Assembly (NCBI GenBank): GCA_945859915.1
Contig: CAMAPF010000055.1
Location: 5,268,001-5,332,000 of the forward strand
Length of the DNA: 64,000 bases
DNA from: Cuscuta epithymum
Taxonomy: Eukaryota; Streptophyta; Magnoliopsida; Solanales; Convolvulaceae
Direction of reading: 5' to 3'
Position numbers and translations under genes: made by a program. The notes under the pieces are model-generated. The model was not told where the DNA came from, did no database searches, and was given only the letters and a program-made list of their open reading frames with translations. Positions within the stretch are counted from its first letter, which is position 1. Every line of letters begins with the position of its first letter. This document shows positions 34,303-44,999 of the stretch, one piece after another.

Positions 34303-36264
34303 TCATTGTTGAGCAGTAGCCCACAAGTTAGTGGGCAACTTCCTTTGTATAAGTTTGGGCATCCATGCCCATCTAGAACCACTTAGTTCTAAGCAGATTG
34401 GTCTATAGCCATTTGAGGTATTATAATCATAGGGGATGGCTATATATTTGTTAATCCCTTTTCTTCTTGAAGTGGAAAATGGATTATTGGCTTTTGGAGG
34501 AAACTGCTTAGTGTTTTGTCTGTAGTTGGTCTTACTGGTTGATTGCCAACGGGTTCTTGGGTGTTGATGGTAGGGAAGTTTTTGATTATTCAGGAGATTG
34601 GATTTTGATTTGGGAGCTGGCAGGTTCCTTCTTATGGGAACATTTTGAGAATGGGATTTTTGGTAGATTAGCTTTCTTGTATTTTGTTGGTGGCTTGTGG
34701 AGGGTGAGTTTTGAGTGAGTCTGGTGGGGGATACATATCCGAGCCCTCTTCTCTTCCTATTTAGAACAACTTCAGCAGTAGAGTTATCGGTTTTACTATT
34801 CATGCCGAAGTTAGTCATTTTGTTTTTCAGCTCTTTGTTCTCTTCCTCTAAGACATTGTTTTTGGTTAAGGCATCTAACAACTTGGAATGAATGGCCTTA
34901 ATGTCTTGTTTTAATCTATCATTTTCTGATCTTAAGAGAACATGGTGATCTTGGACTTTCTGAAAATCTTGTAGTAAAGATTTCAATGTGATATTGGTTG
35001 GTCCAGAATCACTAGAGCTATAGGAAGAGCAGGATGTTACCTCAACATCATTGTAGTGGTCTTTGGCCATTAGGCAGTTGTTGGAGCAGTTTTCATCATC
35101 TTCGCTGAGCCATCTGCTCTTTTCTTCAGCCGTCTGCCAGGATCCCAGGCATAGTAGTGCCTCCTCTGAGTCTCCAGATGAGGAGCTTTCATCACTTGAG
35201 CTGCTCTCATCATCACTTTGGGATTCGTCCTTTCTCTTTTCACTTACAAAGGCTTGTCTCTTGCCCTTGAAGTCCTTTATGTATTCTCCTTTTCGAGCAG
35301 TTGCCTGTTGCCCTTGATACTTTTGAGCCAGTGGTAAAGGACACTCATTCTTGTAATGTCCTGGCTGTCTACAGTTATAGCATAGAATAGTGTCCTCACT
35401 TGATTGAGGTCTTCCTTGTCTCCTGGGTGGCTGATTGTATGACCTCCTTGGAACAGTACCCTCCTTCTTTATGAATCTTTTAAATTTCCTCACAAACATA
35501 GCAAACTGCTCGTCAGTGAGGAGATTATTGAGGGATTTTTCAGCAGATTTGAAAGTGCTTGGCTCAGACACTAGGGCTAGTGTCTTGTATTCATCTTCCT
35601 TCTCTTCCTTGATTTCCTTTATTTCAAATTCATAGGCCTTGAGATCACTGAAGAGTTTGTCAGTTGACAAAGTTCTGAGATCTCTACTATCTCTCATAGC
35701 AGTTACCTTCATGTCCCATTTTGATGGCAGGCCTCTCAAGATTTTAAGGGAAATTTCTTTTTGAGAAAGTTCTTTCCCAAGGTCAGAGACCTCTGCCACA
35801 ATCTTCAGGAATCTGGATTCCATCTCATGGATAGATTCAGACGACAGCATTTTGAAATCCTCAAATTTTTTTAGGGCAATGGTCAGTTTATTGTCCTTCT
35901 CCTGTTCATCCCCTGCTCCAATCTTTGTTAGCTCATCCCAGACGTCTTTGGCAGTTTCGCATTTCCTGATTCTGGGAAATATAGATTCATCAACAGATTT
36001 GAAGAGAATGTCCTTGGCAATGTTGTCAAGATTGTTCCTCTTCCTGTCCTCAGTTGTCCATTCCATTTTAGGTTTTGGAATGTACACATCATCTGTCCCT
36101 TCTATGGTTCTGGATGTGATGACCTTTATTATTTTGATAGGTCCATCAGTAATTACTTCAATCATCTCATCATGTAAGGCACTGAGATGTGCTTTCATCC
36201 GTATTTTCCAGTCATCAAATTTGTTCAAGTTGAACAGAAGATTCTTGGCTAACTGACTGTCCAT
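34303..36264 (-). CDS. Copia B Gag, 653 aa
   Basis: Starts MDSQLAKNLLFNLNKFDDWK shortly after the primer-binding site. A UBN2-type capsid region occupies about residues 50-230. A CCHC zinc knuckle (CYNCRQPGHYKNEC, about 293-307) and an acidic serine stretch (DDESSSSDESSSSGDSEE) follow. A coiled coil is predicted at about 426-481 (SENDRLKQDIKAIHSK, NVLEEENKELKNKM), then a basic Asn/Ser-rich tail. It ends LWATAQQ followed by two TGA codons; Pol continues in the same frame. It forms the particle that packages element RNA. Confidence 0.93.
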   Translation of the reverse strand: MDSQLAKNLLFNLNKFDDWKIRMKAHLSALHDEMIEVITDGPIKIIKVITSRTIEGTDDVYIPKPKMEWTTEDRKRNNLDNIAKDILFKSVDESIFPRIRKCETAKDVWDELTKIGAGDEQEKDNKLTIALKKFEDFKMLSSESIHEMESRFLKIVAEVSDLGKELSQKEISLKILRGLPSKWDMKVTAMRDSRDLRTLSTDKLFSDLKAYEFEIKEIKEEKEDEYKTLALVSEPSTFKSAEKSLNNLLTDEQFAMFVRKFKRFIKKEGTVPRRSYNQPPRRQGRPQSSEDTILCYNCRQPGHYKNECPLPLAQKYQGQQATARKGEYIKDFKGKRQAFVSEKRKDESQSDDESSSSDESSSSGDSEEALLCLGSWQTAEEKSRWLSEDDENCSNNCLMAKDHYNDVEVTSCSSYSSSDSGPTNITLKSLLQDFQKVQDHHVLLRSENDRLKQDIKAIHSKLLDALTKNNVLEEENKELKNKMTNFGMNSKTDNSTAEVVLNRKRRGLGYVSPTRLTQNSPSTSHQQNTRKLIYQKSHSQNVPIRRNLPAPKSKSNLLNNQKLPYHQHPRTRWQSTSKTNYRQNTKQFPPKANNPFSTSRRKGINKYIAIPYDYNTSNGYRPICLELSGSRWAWMPKLIQRKLPTNLWATAQQ

Positions 36265-36358
36265 TTTTAGAAAGTGTTTGGGATAAAAGTGGATTTGGAT
36301 CTTTTAGTTCAAAAATAGTCAGAAACTGACTCTAGGAACACACCGCTCTGATACCACT

Positions 36359-38048
36359 TGATGGTCCCGGATAGAGGTAAAAGTCTAGAGGGGGGGGTGA
36401 ATAGACTTTTAAATCTTTTTCAACTTTGTGAAGTTTTCCCTCTAGATGAGTTGATCTATAATCTTTTAAGAGATTAATAGATGCACAGCGGAAGTCTTTA
36501 ACCTCTTTATACTTGGTGTGAGACAACTTTCTAGTTTAGATGATGTTTAGACTGGTGACAAGAGGAAGTAGGCTTGGCAGTAGACTGGTGAGCAGATAAC
36601 TGCTTAGTCTACTGCTGCACAGGCAGTTTGCTGACTGGCAGGCAACTGCTGAATTGGCAGTTGGCTGGTGGGCAGGTTACTGCTGAGGCAACTGTTAAGA
36701 ACAGGATGACTCTTGGATGGCTTTTTGTTCTGGCTTGTTATGGCGTTCGGAAAGACACATATAAATGGGCAGTGGGCTCAGCAGGAGGGTGAAGACCAGG
36801 GTACTGCTGAGGCACCTTCTGAGTGTAAGATAACTTCTAGTGGAAAACACTCTCAAGGAGAGTGAGTTATTAAGCAGTAGGCTAAGCAGTACAGTCGATG
36901 AAGACTACTGCTTAGGATGTTGCTGGCAAACTTCAATCCTTTAGTGAGATGTGTTTGGTGTGTGCTTCTGTATGTATGAAAGTAAATCAACACACGATAT
37001 ATCCTGGTTCAGAGGTGGTGTAATCCTCCTACATCCAGTCCCACCCTATTTCAGATGGATTTCCACTAAAGTATTCAGCCCAATACAATTAGTGCCAATC
37101 TAGCCTTGACAACTCTGGCCTAGATTGAAGGTTTTTCACAATGAGTATAACACCACTCAAAGTTACTCAGTCCTTAGACTTTTCTCAATTGATCCAGTGG
37201 GGATCAAAAGGTACTCTATCTATCTAACCACACTTTAGGATCCGAACAACTGTTCTCCTAAGTGTTTACAACAATTTGTTTACAAGAAAATTTCTATCCT
37301 CCAACTAGAAACTAAGCTCTAAAAGTGTAATCGTGTATGATCTTAGTCTAAGAGCTTAGTGAAGCATGAGTCTAAGCAGAGAGCAAAGTTTAACATGCAC
37401 TTTCTCTTTTGCTAGATATCTCTTGGATGTTTGAAGTGAATACTCTACTTAGATGACTCAAAAACTTGATTTTATCACTCATGCTTCTGCCTATTTTATA
37501 GGCCTTTTGAGCAGATCAATCTCCTCCGTTGGTTGAGAGGAGTTGATCGTAGTCGCTGAAAGAGTTGTACTCTTTGTCTTCATGTGTTGGAGCAAGATAA
37601 GGAGATAATTCTTGCCGATCAGTTCTTCTTCGAGAGATCACTTCTTGTGTATCATCATCACCTTTTGGGACCCATGTACAATTTCTTGCATTAAATGCTT
37701 TTTAGCCTTACGCCTTTGTTATACGGCTTATCCCTGCATGTCACTGTGCACCAAGTAAACTATGTACTGGAGGTAAAAACACTTACCCTGGTGAATTTCC
37801 AGCAAAATTTATTTGGAGCATTTGTTCAACACTTCCCACTTCTTAGTTTTATTTGTGTATCAAAATAAAGTTATACTGGTAGGATTTTAATGTCCTTTTT
37901 AAGGTAACAAAAATTACCTAAATGTATTTTAAGTTTCCAGTATACTTTATTTGATACATTTTATTAGTCATGACTTATTAGGTGGTGGAGGTGTTCATTT
38001 ATTGGTATAGTGGCATCATCAAAATCTATCAATCGTTGGGTACTAACA
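36359..38048 (-). repeat. 5' LTR of copia B
   Basis: 1690 bp, the same length as the other LTR, one visible mismatch. It contains the element promoter for minus-strand transcription. Confidence 0.93.
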
Positions 38049-38883
38049 AGCTCGCATACTCGTTTGATCCAATCAATGGTGTGGCGACCATATGACCGGT
38101 CTTCAGGCCGAAGGTATGCGGGAGGTCATGCTCCGAGCCCCTCTCGTACATCTGTTGTCTGACGTTGCTAGGTTTAACAGCCCGCACACTCATTTGATAT
38201 GGTCAGCGGTGCGGGTCCGTTCTGGTCTGATCATGCAGGGCCTCGCCCTTACGTTTGGCCGACTTCAGTTTGACTTTCAGAAAGGGATAACAAGATTTTT
38301 TCCTAAGTATGAAACTAGCTGTACAAGTCAAGGTGTAAGACCGGCCTCCGGGTCGAAGGTGTGCGAGAGGTCGTGCCCCGAGCCCCTCTCGTACATCCGT
38401 TGTCTGACCATTGGCCGAACAGCTTGCACACCCATCGGTCCTAGATCGATAGTGTGCGGGTCAGCCCCGCCTTACCAAGCAGGGTGCGGTCAAGGTCGGC
38501 CCTGCCAACCTGCCGCCCCTCACGGCATAGGTGGGGAGCCAGATCCCCGATTAGTTCTCCAAGTATTCTTGAATGAAAAACGGCTAAGTAAATTGAAATA
38601 ACAAATGATGCATACATGCAAGCTCAAGCAAAAATCAATCACAAAGACCAACTCCAAGATCATCATTGCCCGATTTTCTTCGCCTCATCACAGGTAGTCT
38701 GCATATTAGGCCAACCAATTACAACCCTCCTTGTTCCGCAGCTAAGCTCGGATATACTCCGGACACCAGTCTTCAATCCTGGAAGTGATGAGCTCTGAAA
38801 ACTTTAAGGGGATTTGAACAAAGCAACTGCCTCATCTCCCACATCCTCGTGCCTCTCGTATGCCAAGCGAGACGTCGCTGCAT

Positions 38884-39330
38884 CACGGCAGACCCCTCGG
38901 TCTCAACGTGATCATTTATCTGAAGACCGGCCTCATCCCCTCACTTCATGGATGAGGACCGTTGCGTGGATTTCCGGACTGACCCCTCAGTGCCGATGTC
39001 CTTGCCTCACGGCAGACCCCTCGGTCTCAACGTGATCATTTATCTGAAAACCGGTCTCATCCTCTCACTTCATGGATGAGGACCGTTGCGTGGATTTCTG
39101 GACCGGCCCCTCAGTGCCGACGTCCTTGCATCACGGCAGACCCCTCGGTCTCAACGTGATCTTTTATATATCGACACGGCAGGCCCCTTGGTCTCAACGT
39201 GGTCGTCATACTCTCAAGACCGGTCTCAGTCATCCCTTCCCGGATGGCGACCGTTGCTTGGATCTTTAGATCGACCCTCCAGTGCCGATGCCCATACATC
39301 ACGATCAGCCCCCTCAGCCTCGATGTGATG
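38884..39330. repeat. 124-bp tandem repeat in the LARD-like element
   Basis: Copies begin CACGGCAGACCCCTCGGTCT at 38884, 39008 and 39132 (124-bp steps), with a shortened fourth near 39175. Each contains AACGTGATCATTTATCTGAA and GGATGAGGACCGTTGCGTGG. Confidence 0.88.
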
Positions 39331-39981
39331 CTATATATCAAAGACCGGCTCCTCAGCGCCGAAGTCTTGATCTAGCGACCGGGCTCGCCATCCCTTCCTG
39401 GATGGTGACCGTCGCCTCTACATGACGACCGGCTCATTTCTTCCCCGTCATCATTATTCGGACCGGATACCCCGGATCGCCATCCTCAGCGTACAAGTGT
39501 ACAATTGCGACCCGCCTTCTCCAAGCATATCTCAGCTCGACACCATCAACAGACAAAGTTGCTAGGTGGTCTCTCCCGAGCATACCCTGGCTCGACGGAC
39601 ACCACTGACAAACAACCGTGTGACTGGTCTTTTCGGAACATATCTCGGCTTACCAGTAAAGCAGGCACTCAACCAAGAACCGAGGGGATTGACCTTCCTT
39701 TGCTTTATTTTAAGGTTCTGGTGCACTCTTTTTCCTTCACTATGATTTTTTCCCATTGGGTTTTTCCTAGTAAGGTTTTAATGAGGTACTCCATCATCAT
39801 GAACAAAGGAAGAGGTCCCCGGTCGGAGCAAAGAAGAGTCCTTCCTTTCACAAGCAATGGGATCAAATTCAAGGCTCGATAATGACCGGCCGACCGGACC
39901 AAAACCCGGACCAATCCCAAAACAGCTTAACTACTCCCTTTTAGCCGAGTCTACTACTCGACTAAGGGAGTGGGGGACTCG

Positions 39982-40283
39982 TGTTGGGATAATGGGCCGG
40001 GTCCAAGACTATTGGCCCGTTACGCCCAAGCTTTGGCCCGACCAAGCTCAGAACACAGCCCGGCTAGCGGATATTGGTCCGGGATTATTTAATTACTTAT
40101 CGGGTTGGCCGGCCCATTAGCGTGAGTGTTAGTGGATAAATCGGGCCAAGCCCATGTAAAACTTAATTGGTGGGCTATTGTGTATGCCTATAAATAGGCC
40201 ACCAACCCCTTGTATTCGACTAAGCTATTCTCACTATACTGAAATGCTGCCGAATTCTCTACCCGGGTTATATTCTACCAACA
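39982..40283 (+). repeat. Right LTR of the LARD-like element
   Basis: 302 bp, complete, with TATAAATAGGCC at about 40189, a likely TATA box. It ends CTACCAACA, then the ATTAT duplication. Confidence 0.9.
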
Positions 40284-40290
40284 ATTATAT

Positions 40291-40583
40291 TACTCCTTCT
40301 ATCCCTGCTTAAACTTTTCACTTACTCTTTAGAATGTTCTTCTTGTTTCTATTTTTTTTATGATGTTCTTGTTTCTATTTTAGAAAATATTTAGTAAATA
40401 AGAACTTAATCATCAAATTATAAAAATTATACACTTATAAATCACAATAATTATCATCAATGAAATTATTATATTTTATATGTATCAAAACTAATTATCA
40501 AAATATACGCAAATAACGTTATTTAATATTGTCTGAATAATCGTGTCATTTTCAAATGAAAAATTACTTAAACCGGGATGGTA
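40291..40583. mobile_element. Degenerate Stowaway-like MITE
   Basis: Left end TACTCCTTCTATCCCTGC then TTAAACTTTT; right end (reverse complement) CCATCCCGGTTTAAG. AT-rich interior, no ORF. It directly abuts the LARD-like element's target duplication. Confidence 0.55.
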
Positions 40584-40618
40584 TATGTTGTACGTGGTAT
40601 ATGTTATCTTTATATAAT

Positions 40619-41918
40619 ATCTTTATATAATATAAAGTAGCAAAGTTGCTACTATTTTTGGAGGTAAAAATCCCGCCCACTTTAAGGGCATAATGGGAAA
40701 TCTTTATGTAAGACTTTAAAAGACCGCCATTGTTAGTCCATAAATGCAATCCTCCGGTACAATTAATATTTCCATAGTATTTGCTCATATATATATATAT
40801 ATGGAATGCACAGTATCATTAATACTCCGTAAATAACGTATATCTAGACGGCATACCCATAAATAACGTAAATAACCATGTACTCCGTATATCATTAGTA
40901 AGAGTGCTCCATAGTACGAAGTATTTGGTTTAATTGGTTATATATTTGCCTGTATATCTGGTAATATCAATTACGGAGTATCAGTAATCAACCACCTTGG
41001 AGACCTTATTTCGGAAAGTATTAGCAGTTTAGCACGTATCATATATATTTATACACACCTTATACTATAAGTGTATAAACTATAAACAATGTATCAAAAG
41101 TAGAACAAATAGTAGTTGGATATAAATACGTACATTTTCCCATATAGTAAAACTACTATAATTATTATATGGTCCTAACATTACTTAGATATAATAACAA
41201 TAACAATAATAGTAATAATAGTGATAAGAGTAACAATAATTATAATTTTAATAACATATATAGCTATGGGAAAATGACAATCATTCCATTTCGGTTTTAG
41301 GTTATAATTATTGTTACTCTTATCACTATTATTACTATTATTGTTATTGTTATTATAGCTAAGTAATGTTAGGACCATATAATAATTATAGTAGTTTTAC
41401 TATATGGGAAAATGTACGTATTTATATCCAACTACTATTTGTTCTACTTTTGATACATTGTTTATAGTTTATACACTTATAGTATAAGGTGTGTATATAT
41501 ATGATACGTGCTAATACTTTCCGAAATAAGGTCTCCAAGGTGGTTGATTACTGATACTCCGTAATTGATATTACCAGATATACAGGCAAATACATAACCA
41601 ATTAAACCAAATACTTCGTACTATGGAGCACTCTTACTAATGATATACGGAGTACATGGTTATTTACGTTATTTATGGGTATGCCGTCTAGATATACGTT
41701 ATTTACGGAGTATTAATGATACTGTGCATTCCATATATATATATATATATATATGAGCAAATACTATGGAAATATTGTACCGGAGGATTGCATTTATGGA
41801 CTAACAATGGCGGTCTTTTAAAGTCTTACATAAAGATTTCCCATTATGCCCTTAAATTGGGCGGGATTTTTACCTCCAAAAATAGTAGCAACTTTGCTAC
41901 TTTATATTATATAAAGAT
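40619..41918. repeat. 1.3-kb near-perfect palindrome
   Basis: The left arm (about 40619-41245) and right arm (about 41302-41918) are reverse complements with only small indels and a few substitutions. They surround a 56-bp spacer. Arm landmarks: AGTAGCAAAGTTGCTACT, GGTAAAAATCCCGCCC, CTAGACGGCATACCCATAA, and AACAATAATAGTAATAATAG next to the spacer. The mirrored ORFs in the arms are not credible genes. A transcript through it would form a long double-stranded hairpin. Confidence 0.93.
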
Positions 41919-41929
41919 AAAGATATTTA

Positions 41930-42110
41930 ACTTTTGTTCACTACGTGGTGTTAACCATTAGTTTCAACTTTCAAGTTTAAAATTTGTTCGAAGAGAGCCT
42001 ACAACTCACTTTTCACTTCTAATATTTAATTTATCTAACAATTAAAATCAATTCGTTATAAAAATGAAACTAAACTTTGTAAAATGTACTTATTACGTAG
42101 TCTGCAGTAA
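41930..42110. other. AT-rich spacer
   Basis: No supported feature between the palindrome and the copia fragment. Confidence 0.4.
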
Positions 42111-42114
42111 AACA

Positions 42115-42890
42115 GGTTTTGTCTGCAGTATTTGACTATGACTCGACCTGATATTACATTTGCTGTTCACCTAGTCTCCCAATTTATGCATGCGCCCCGT
42201 ACTACTCATTTGTTAGCTGTTAAGCGTATTTTCAGGTATCTCCAGGGTCTGCTGCTCACGGCTTGCTTCTTCAGTCCAACACTTCTTCTCCTACTTTGTA
42301 GGCTTATTCTGATGTTGACTGAGCTGGTGGTCCTGACAGTAGCCGGTCTACTTCTGGGTTTACTCTTTTCTTGGGTCCGAAGTTAATCTCATACATGGAA
42401 GTCCAAGAAGCAACCCACTGTCTCCCAATCTTCTACAAAGGCTGAATATAGATCTATTGCATACACAGTTCAAGACACACTGCATATTCGATCCATCTTG
42501 TTCGAGTAAGGCATCACCATTCGAGAACCAGACCAGTTATTATGTGACAATGTTTCTGCTTCATACTTGTCCACTAATCCTATTCAGCATGCCAGGAGCA
42601 AGCACATCTGCATTGATTATCACTTTGTTCGAGAAAGAGTTTCGCATGGAGATCTGGTTGTTCGCTATGTTCCTACTCAGTTCCCGTTGGCAGATATTCT
42701 CATTAAATGTCTGTCACCACGACGTTTTATTTTTCTTAGAAACAATCTGCACATTGTTTCCCCTGCACAGCTTGAGGAGGTGTAATAGAGTAATTGATAC
42801 CATTAATTAGGTTTCCATCTTTATTAAGTTTCCTAATGTATTCAGGACATATTTTATTATATATATGACACCTAAGGCTACCACATTGGT
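42115..42890 (+). pseudogene. Truncated copia 3' end (RT/RNase H tail plus LTR start)
   Basis: Begins abruptly inside the RT/RNase H linker (TMTRPDITFAVHLVSQFMHA). Frameshifted RNase H pieces follow (SKKQPTVSQSSTKAEYRSIA, DNVSASYLSTNP, KHICIDYHFVRERV, LADILIKCLSPRRF). The tail LEEV then a GAGGAGG purine tract leads into TGTAATAGAGTAATTGATACC, probably the start of a truncated LTR. Dead fragment with no 5' part in the window. Confidence 0.85.
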
Positions 42891-43013
42891 AAGTCAGGGC
42901 CGTCTAATGATTTCGGAGGCCCGGTTCCAAATGAGGAATTGAGCCCCCCTAAAAAAAGAAAAAAATACAAAATTTAACAATGAAATAAAAATAAATTAGA
43001 CAATTCAGTGAAA

Positions 43014-43285
43014 TACTCCCTCCGGTTTTTAATAAATTTCACACTTTCCTTTTTTGGACGGTCTAAAATAAACTTCACACTTCCTTATTTCCTTTTTTGG
43101 CAAAGAAATACTACGTATACATCAAAACAGTGCCAAACAGTGTCTCAACAGTGCCAAACAGTGTCTCTACAGTGCCAAACAGTGTCAAACAGTGCCTCAA
43201 CAGTGTACTCTACAGTAAAGTCAAATTTCTTTCCTTATTTTGTGTGAAGTCAAAGTGTGAAGATTAAATAAAACCGGAGGGAGTA
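43014..43285. mobile_element. Stowaway MITE with an internal CAGTG repeat
   Basis: TA-flanked ends TACTCCCTCCGGTTTTTAAT and AAAACCGGAGGGAGTA. Inside, the phrase CAGTGCCAAACAGTGTCT is repeated about four times (43130-43205). Confidence 0.85.
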
Positions 43286-43405
43286 TATGTTTTCTGATGT
43301 TTAAATTACACAAATTAGACAATCTAAAAGTTATACGGGGTATATATTTAGAAATATTGAATAATACATAACATATAGAAAAATCAACCTATAACTAATA
43401 TTTCA

Positions 43406-43603
43406 TACTCCATCTGCCCCTTAAAACTTTGTCAACTTTTCTTTTCTGGATGTCCCACTAACTTTGCCACTTTCCTTTTCAAGTAAAGAATTTGTGGTTC
43501 CAGATAATTCCAGATAATGCACAAACCTCAATCACGCGGTTTTTACTTTATAAATATTCGTGCCGGTCAAACTTGGCAAAGTCGTAAGGAACGGGAGGGA
43601 GTA
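43406..43603. mobile_element. Stowaway MITE
   Basis: Ends TACTCCATCTGCCCCTTAAA and TCGTAAGGAACGGGAGGGAGTA, with internal AACTTTGTCAAC/TTGGCAAAGTC inverted words. Related to the copy at 48228-48426. Confidence 0.8.
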
Positions 43604-43650
43604 CTAAATTTATGGAGGCCCCCTGCAAGAGTGGGCCCCGGTGACAAGCA

Positions 43651-44993
43651 GGGCCGGTCCCGACTCATTAGAGGCCCTGTGCAAAATTAATTAGGAGGCC
43701 TCATTTTTTAATAAAGAAAATATCACAATAAGAAAAGTAAACTCCATCTCGGTGCACAAGTACATTAAAATAATCGATTTCACAATCCTAGCCTCCCATG
43801 TATGAATTGAATTTACAAACAGTTAAGAATTAAAATGCACTTGCTTCGTTGCTCGGTAATTAAAAACTAGCGGAGTAAAAACATCTTTTAGATCACAAGG
43901 ATTCACAGCATCTGCCCAAACTCTCCATTTTGTGATACAGGAGATTGATTCCATCAATAAAGTATTTTTTTCAACCATATCTATTACAATTGAGATCATG
44001 TTTTTTTGTAGTGTGGGTTATTTCTCCAAGTCCCTCCAATATGTATGTCAATTAGGAACACATGGAAGACAAAAGAACTAGAAACAGAGTACCTAAAAAC
44101 CATAAGAAACCGTAGAGGCAAAAGACGTAAGTCTCTCCCTCTGTCCCGTGATTCCGCGGCAGCTTCGTCATTCCGCAGGAGAGAGAAGTGGTTTAAAGAG
44201 GAGGTGATTGAGAGAAAGAGATCTAGTAGTTGATTAGTTGCTCCTTTCAAAGAGTCGCTTTGTGGATTATAGAGAGTTTCTAGAATCACTTCTAGAATCG
44301 CTTTGTGATTAGTTGCTTTGTGGATTATAGAGAGTCTCTAGAATCACTTCTAGAATCACTTCAAAGGGTCGCTTTGTGAATCTCGTTTAGGTGCCTCTTT
44401 GAAAGGAGCAACTAATCAACTACTAGATCTCTTTCTCTCAATCACCTCCTCTTTGAACCACTTCTCTCCTGCGGAATGACGAAGCTGCCGCGGAATCACG
44501 GGACAGAGGGAGAGACTTATGTCTTTTGCCTCTACGGTTTCTTATGGTTTTTAGGTACTCTGTTTCTAGTTCTTTTGTCTTCCATGTGTTCCTAATTGAC
44601 ATACATATTGGAGGGACTTGGAGAAATAACCCACACTACAAAAAAATGATCTCGATTGTAATAGATATGGTTGAAAAAAATACTTTATTGATGGAATCAA
44701 TCTCCTGTATCACAAAATGGAGAGTTTGGGCAGATGCTGTGAATCCTTGTGATCTAAAAGATGTTTTTACTCCGCTAGTTTTTAATTACCGAGCAACGAA
44801 GCAAGTGCATTTTAATTCTTAACTGTTTGTAAATTCAATTCATACATGGGAGGCTAGGATTGTGAAATCGATTATTTTAATGTACTTGTGCACCGAGATG
44901 GAGTTTACTTTTCTTATTGTGATATTTTCTTTATTAAAAAATGAGGCCTCCTAATTAATTTTGCACAGGGCCTCTAATGAGTCGGGACCGGCC
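43651..44993. mobile_element. 1.34-kb foldback element with hAT-like ends
   Basis: The left arm (43651-44255) and right arm (44394-44993) are near-perfect reverse complements. The outer ends read CAGGGCCGGTCCCGACTC (from about 43649) and, on the minus strand, CAAGGCCGGTCCCGACTC, a hAT-style terminus. The 140-bp centre repeats TCGCTTTGTGGATTATAGAG and TCTAGAATCACT. ORFs of 97-98 codons in the arms are mirror copies without known domains. Neighbouring 8-mers (GTGACAAG, GTCTTATG) do not match well, so there is no clear target duplication. Confidence 0.88.
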
Positions 44994-44999
44994 TTGGTC

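Larger units (their letters stand above)
28706..38048 (-). mobile_element. Copia element B (SIRE-like size), 9343 bp, recent insertion
   Basis: Both LTRs are exactly 1690 bp. The target duplication AGCTC is perfect (28701-28705, 38049-38053). In minus orientation the order is 5' LTR (38048-36359), primer-binding site (TGGTATCAGAG, near 36346-36356), Gag, Pol, a 0.65-kb tail, a polypurine tract (AAAAAGGGGGAAATTG) and the 3' LTR (30395-28706). I saw one base difference between the LTRs (GATGCTGC near 29266 against GATGTTGC near 36919), so insertion is very recent. The long LTR, coiled coil in Gag and extra region after Pol suggest the SIRE/Maximus lineage (inference). Confidence 0.95.
28612..38425. 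repeat. Tandem unit with CGTGCCCCGAGCCCCTCTCG, split by copia B
   Basis: Three copies of a segment of about 90 bp (GACCGGCC..., TGCGAGAGGTCGTGCCCCG, CTCGTACATCTGTTGT) lie at 28612-28705, 38093-38180 and 38338-38423. Copia B entered the first of them. Without copia B they form one tandem array in the LARD-like element. Confidence 0.8.
25699..40283 (+). mobile_element. Non-coding LTR retrotransposon (LARD-like) hosting copia B
   Basis: LTRs 25699-25966 (268 bp) and 39982-40283 (302 bp), both TGTTGGGATAATGGG...CTACCAACA. The target duplication is perfect: ATTAT at 25694-25698 and 40284-40288. The primer-binding-site region follows the left LTR (TTGGTGCTTTCATTGAGAG), and a purine-rich tract (GGGAGTGGGGGACTCG) precedes the right one. 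Without copia B the interior is about 4.7 kb, GC-rich and without recognisable gag or pol. It consists largely of tandem arrays. This fits a large retrotransposon derivative mobilised in trans, probably by a Ty3/gypsy relative (inference). Confidence 0.88.

Noticed and set aside
38092..38601. 169-codon ORF in the right half of the LARD-like element
   Set aside because: Lies in the tandem segment repeat; no gag or pol motif.
43130..43205. Regular CAGTGCCAAACAGTGTCT repeats resembling a small CRISPR array
   Set aside because: Eukaryotic nuclear DNA; there are no spacers of constant length, and the repeats lie inside a Stowaway MITE.
44045..44822. Mirrored ORFs of 62-98 codons in the palindrome arms
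   Set aside because: They are copies of each other on the two arms with no recognisable domain; chance frames.
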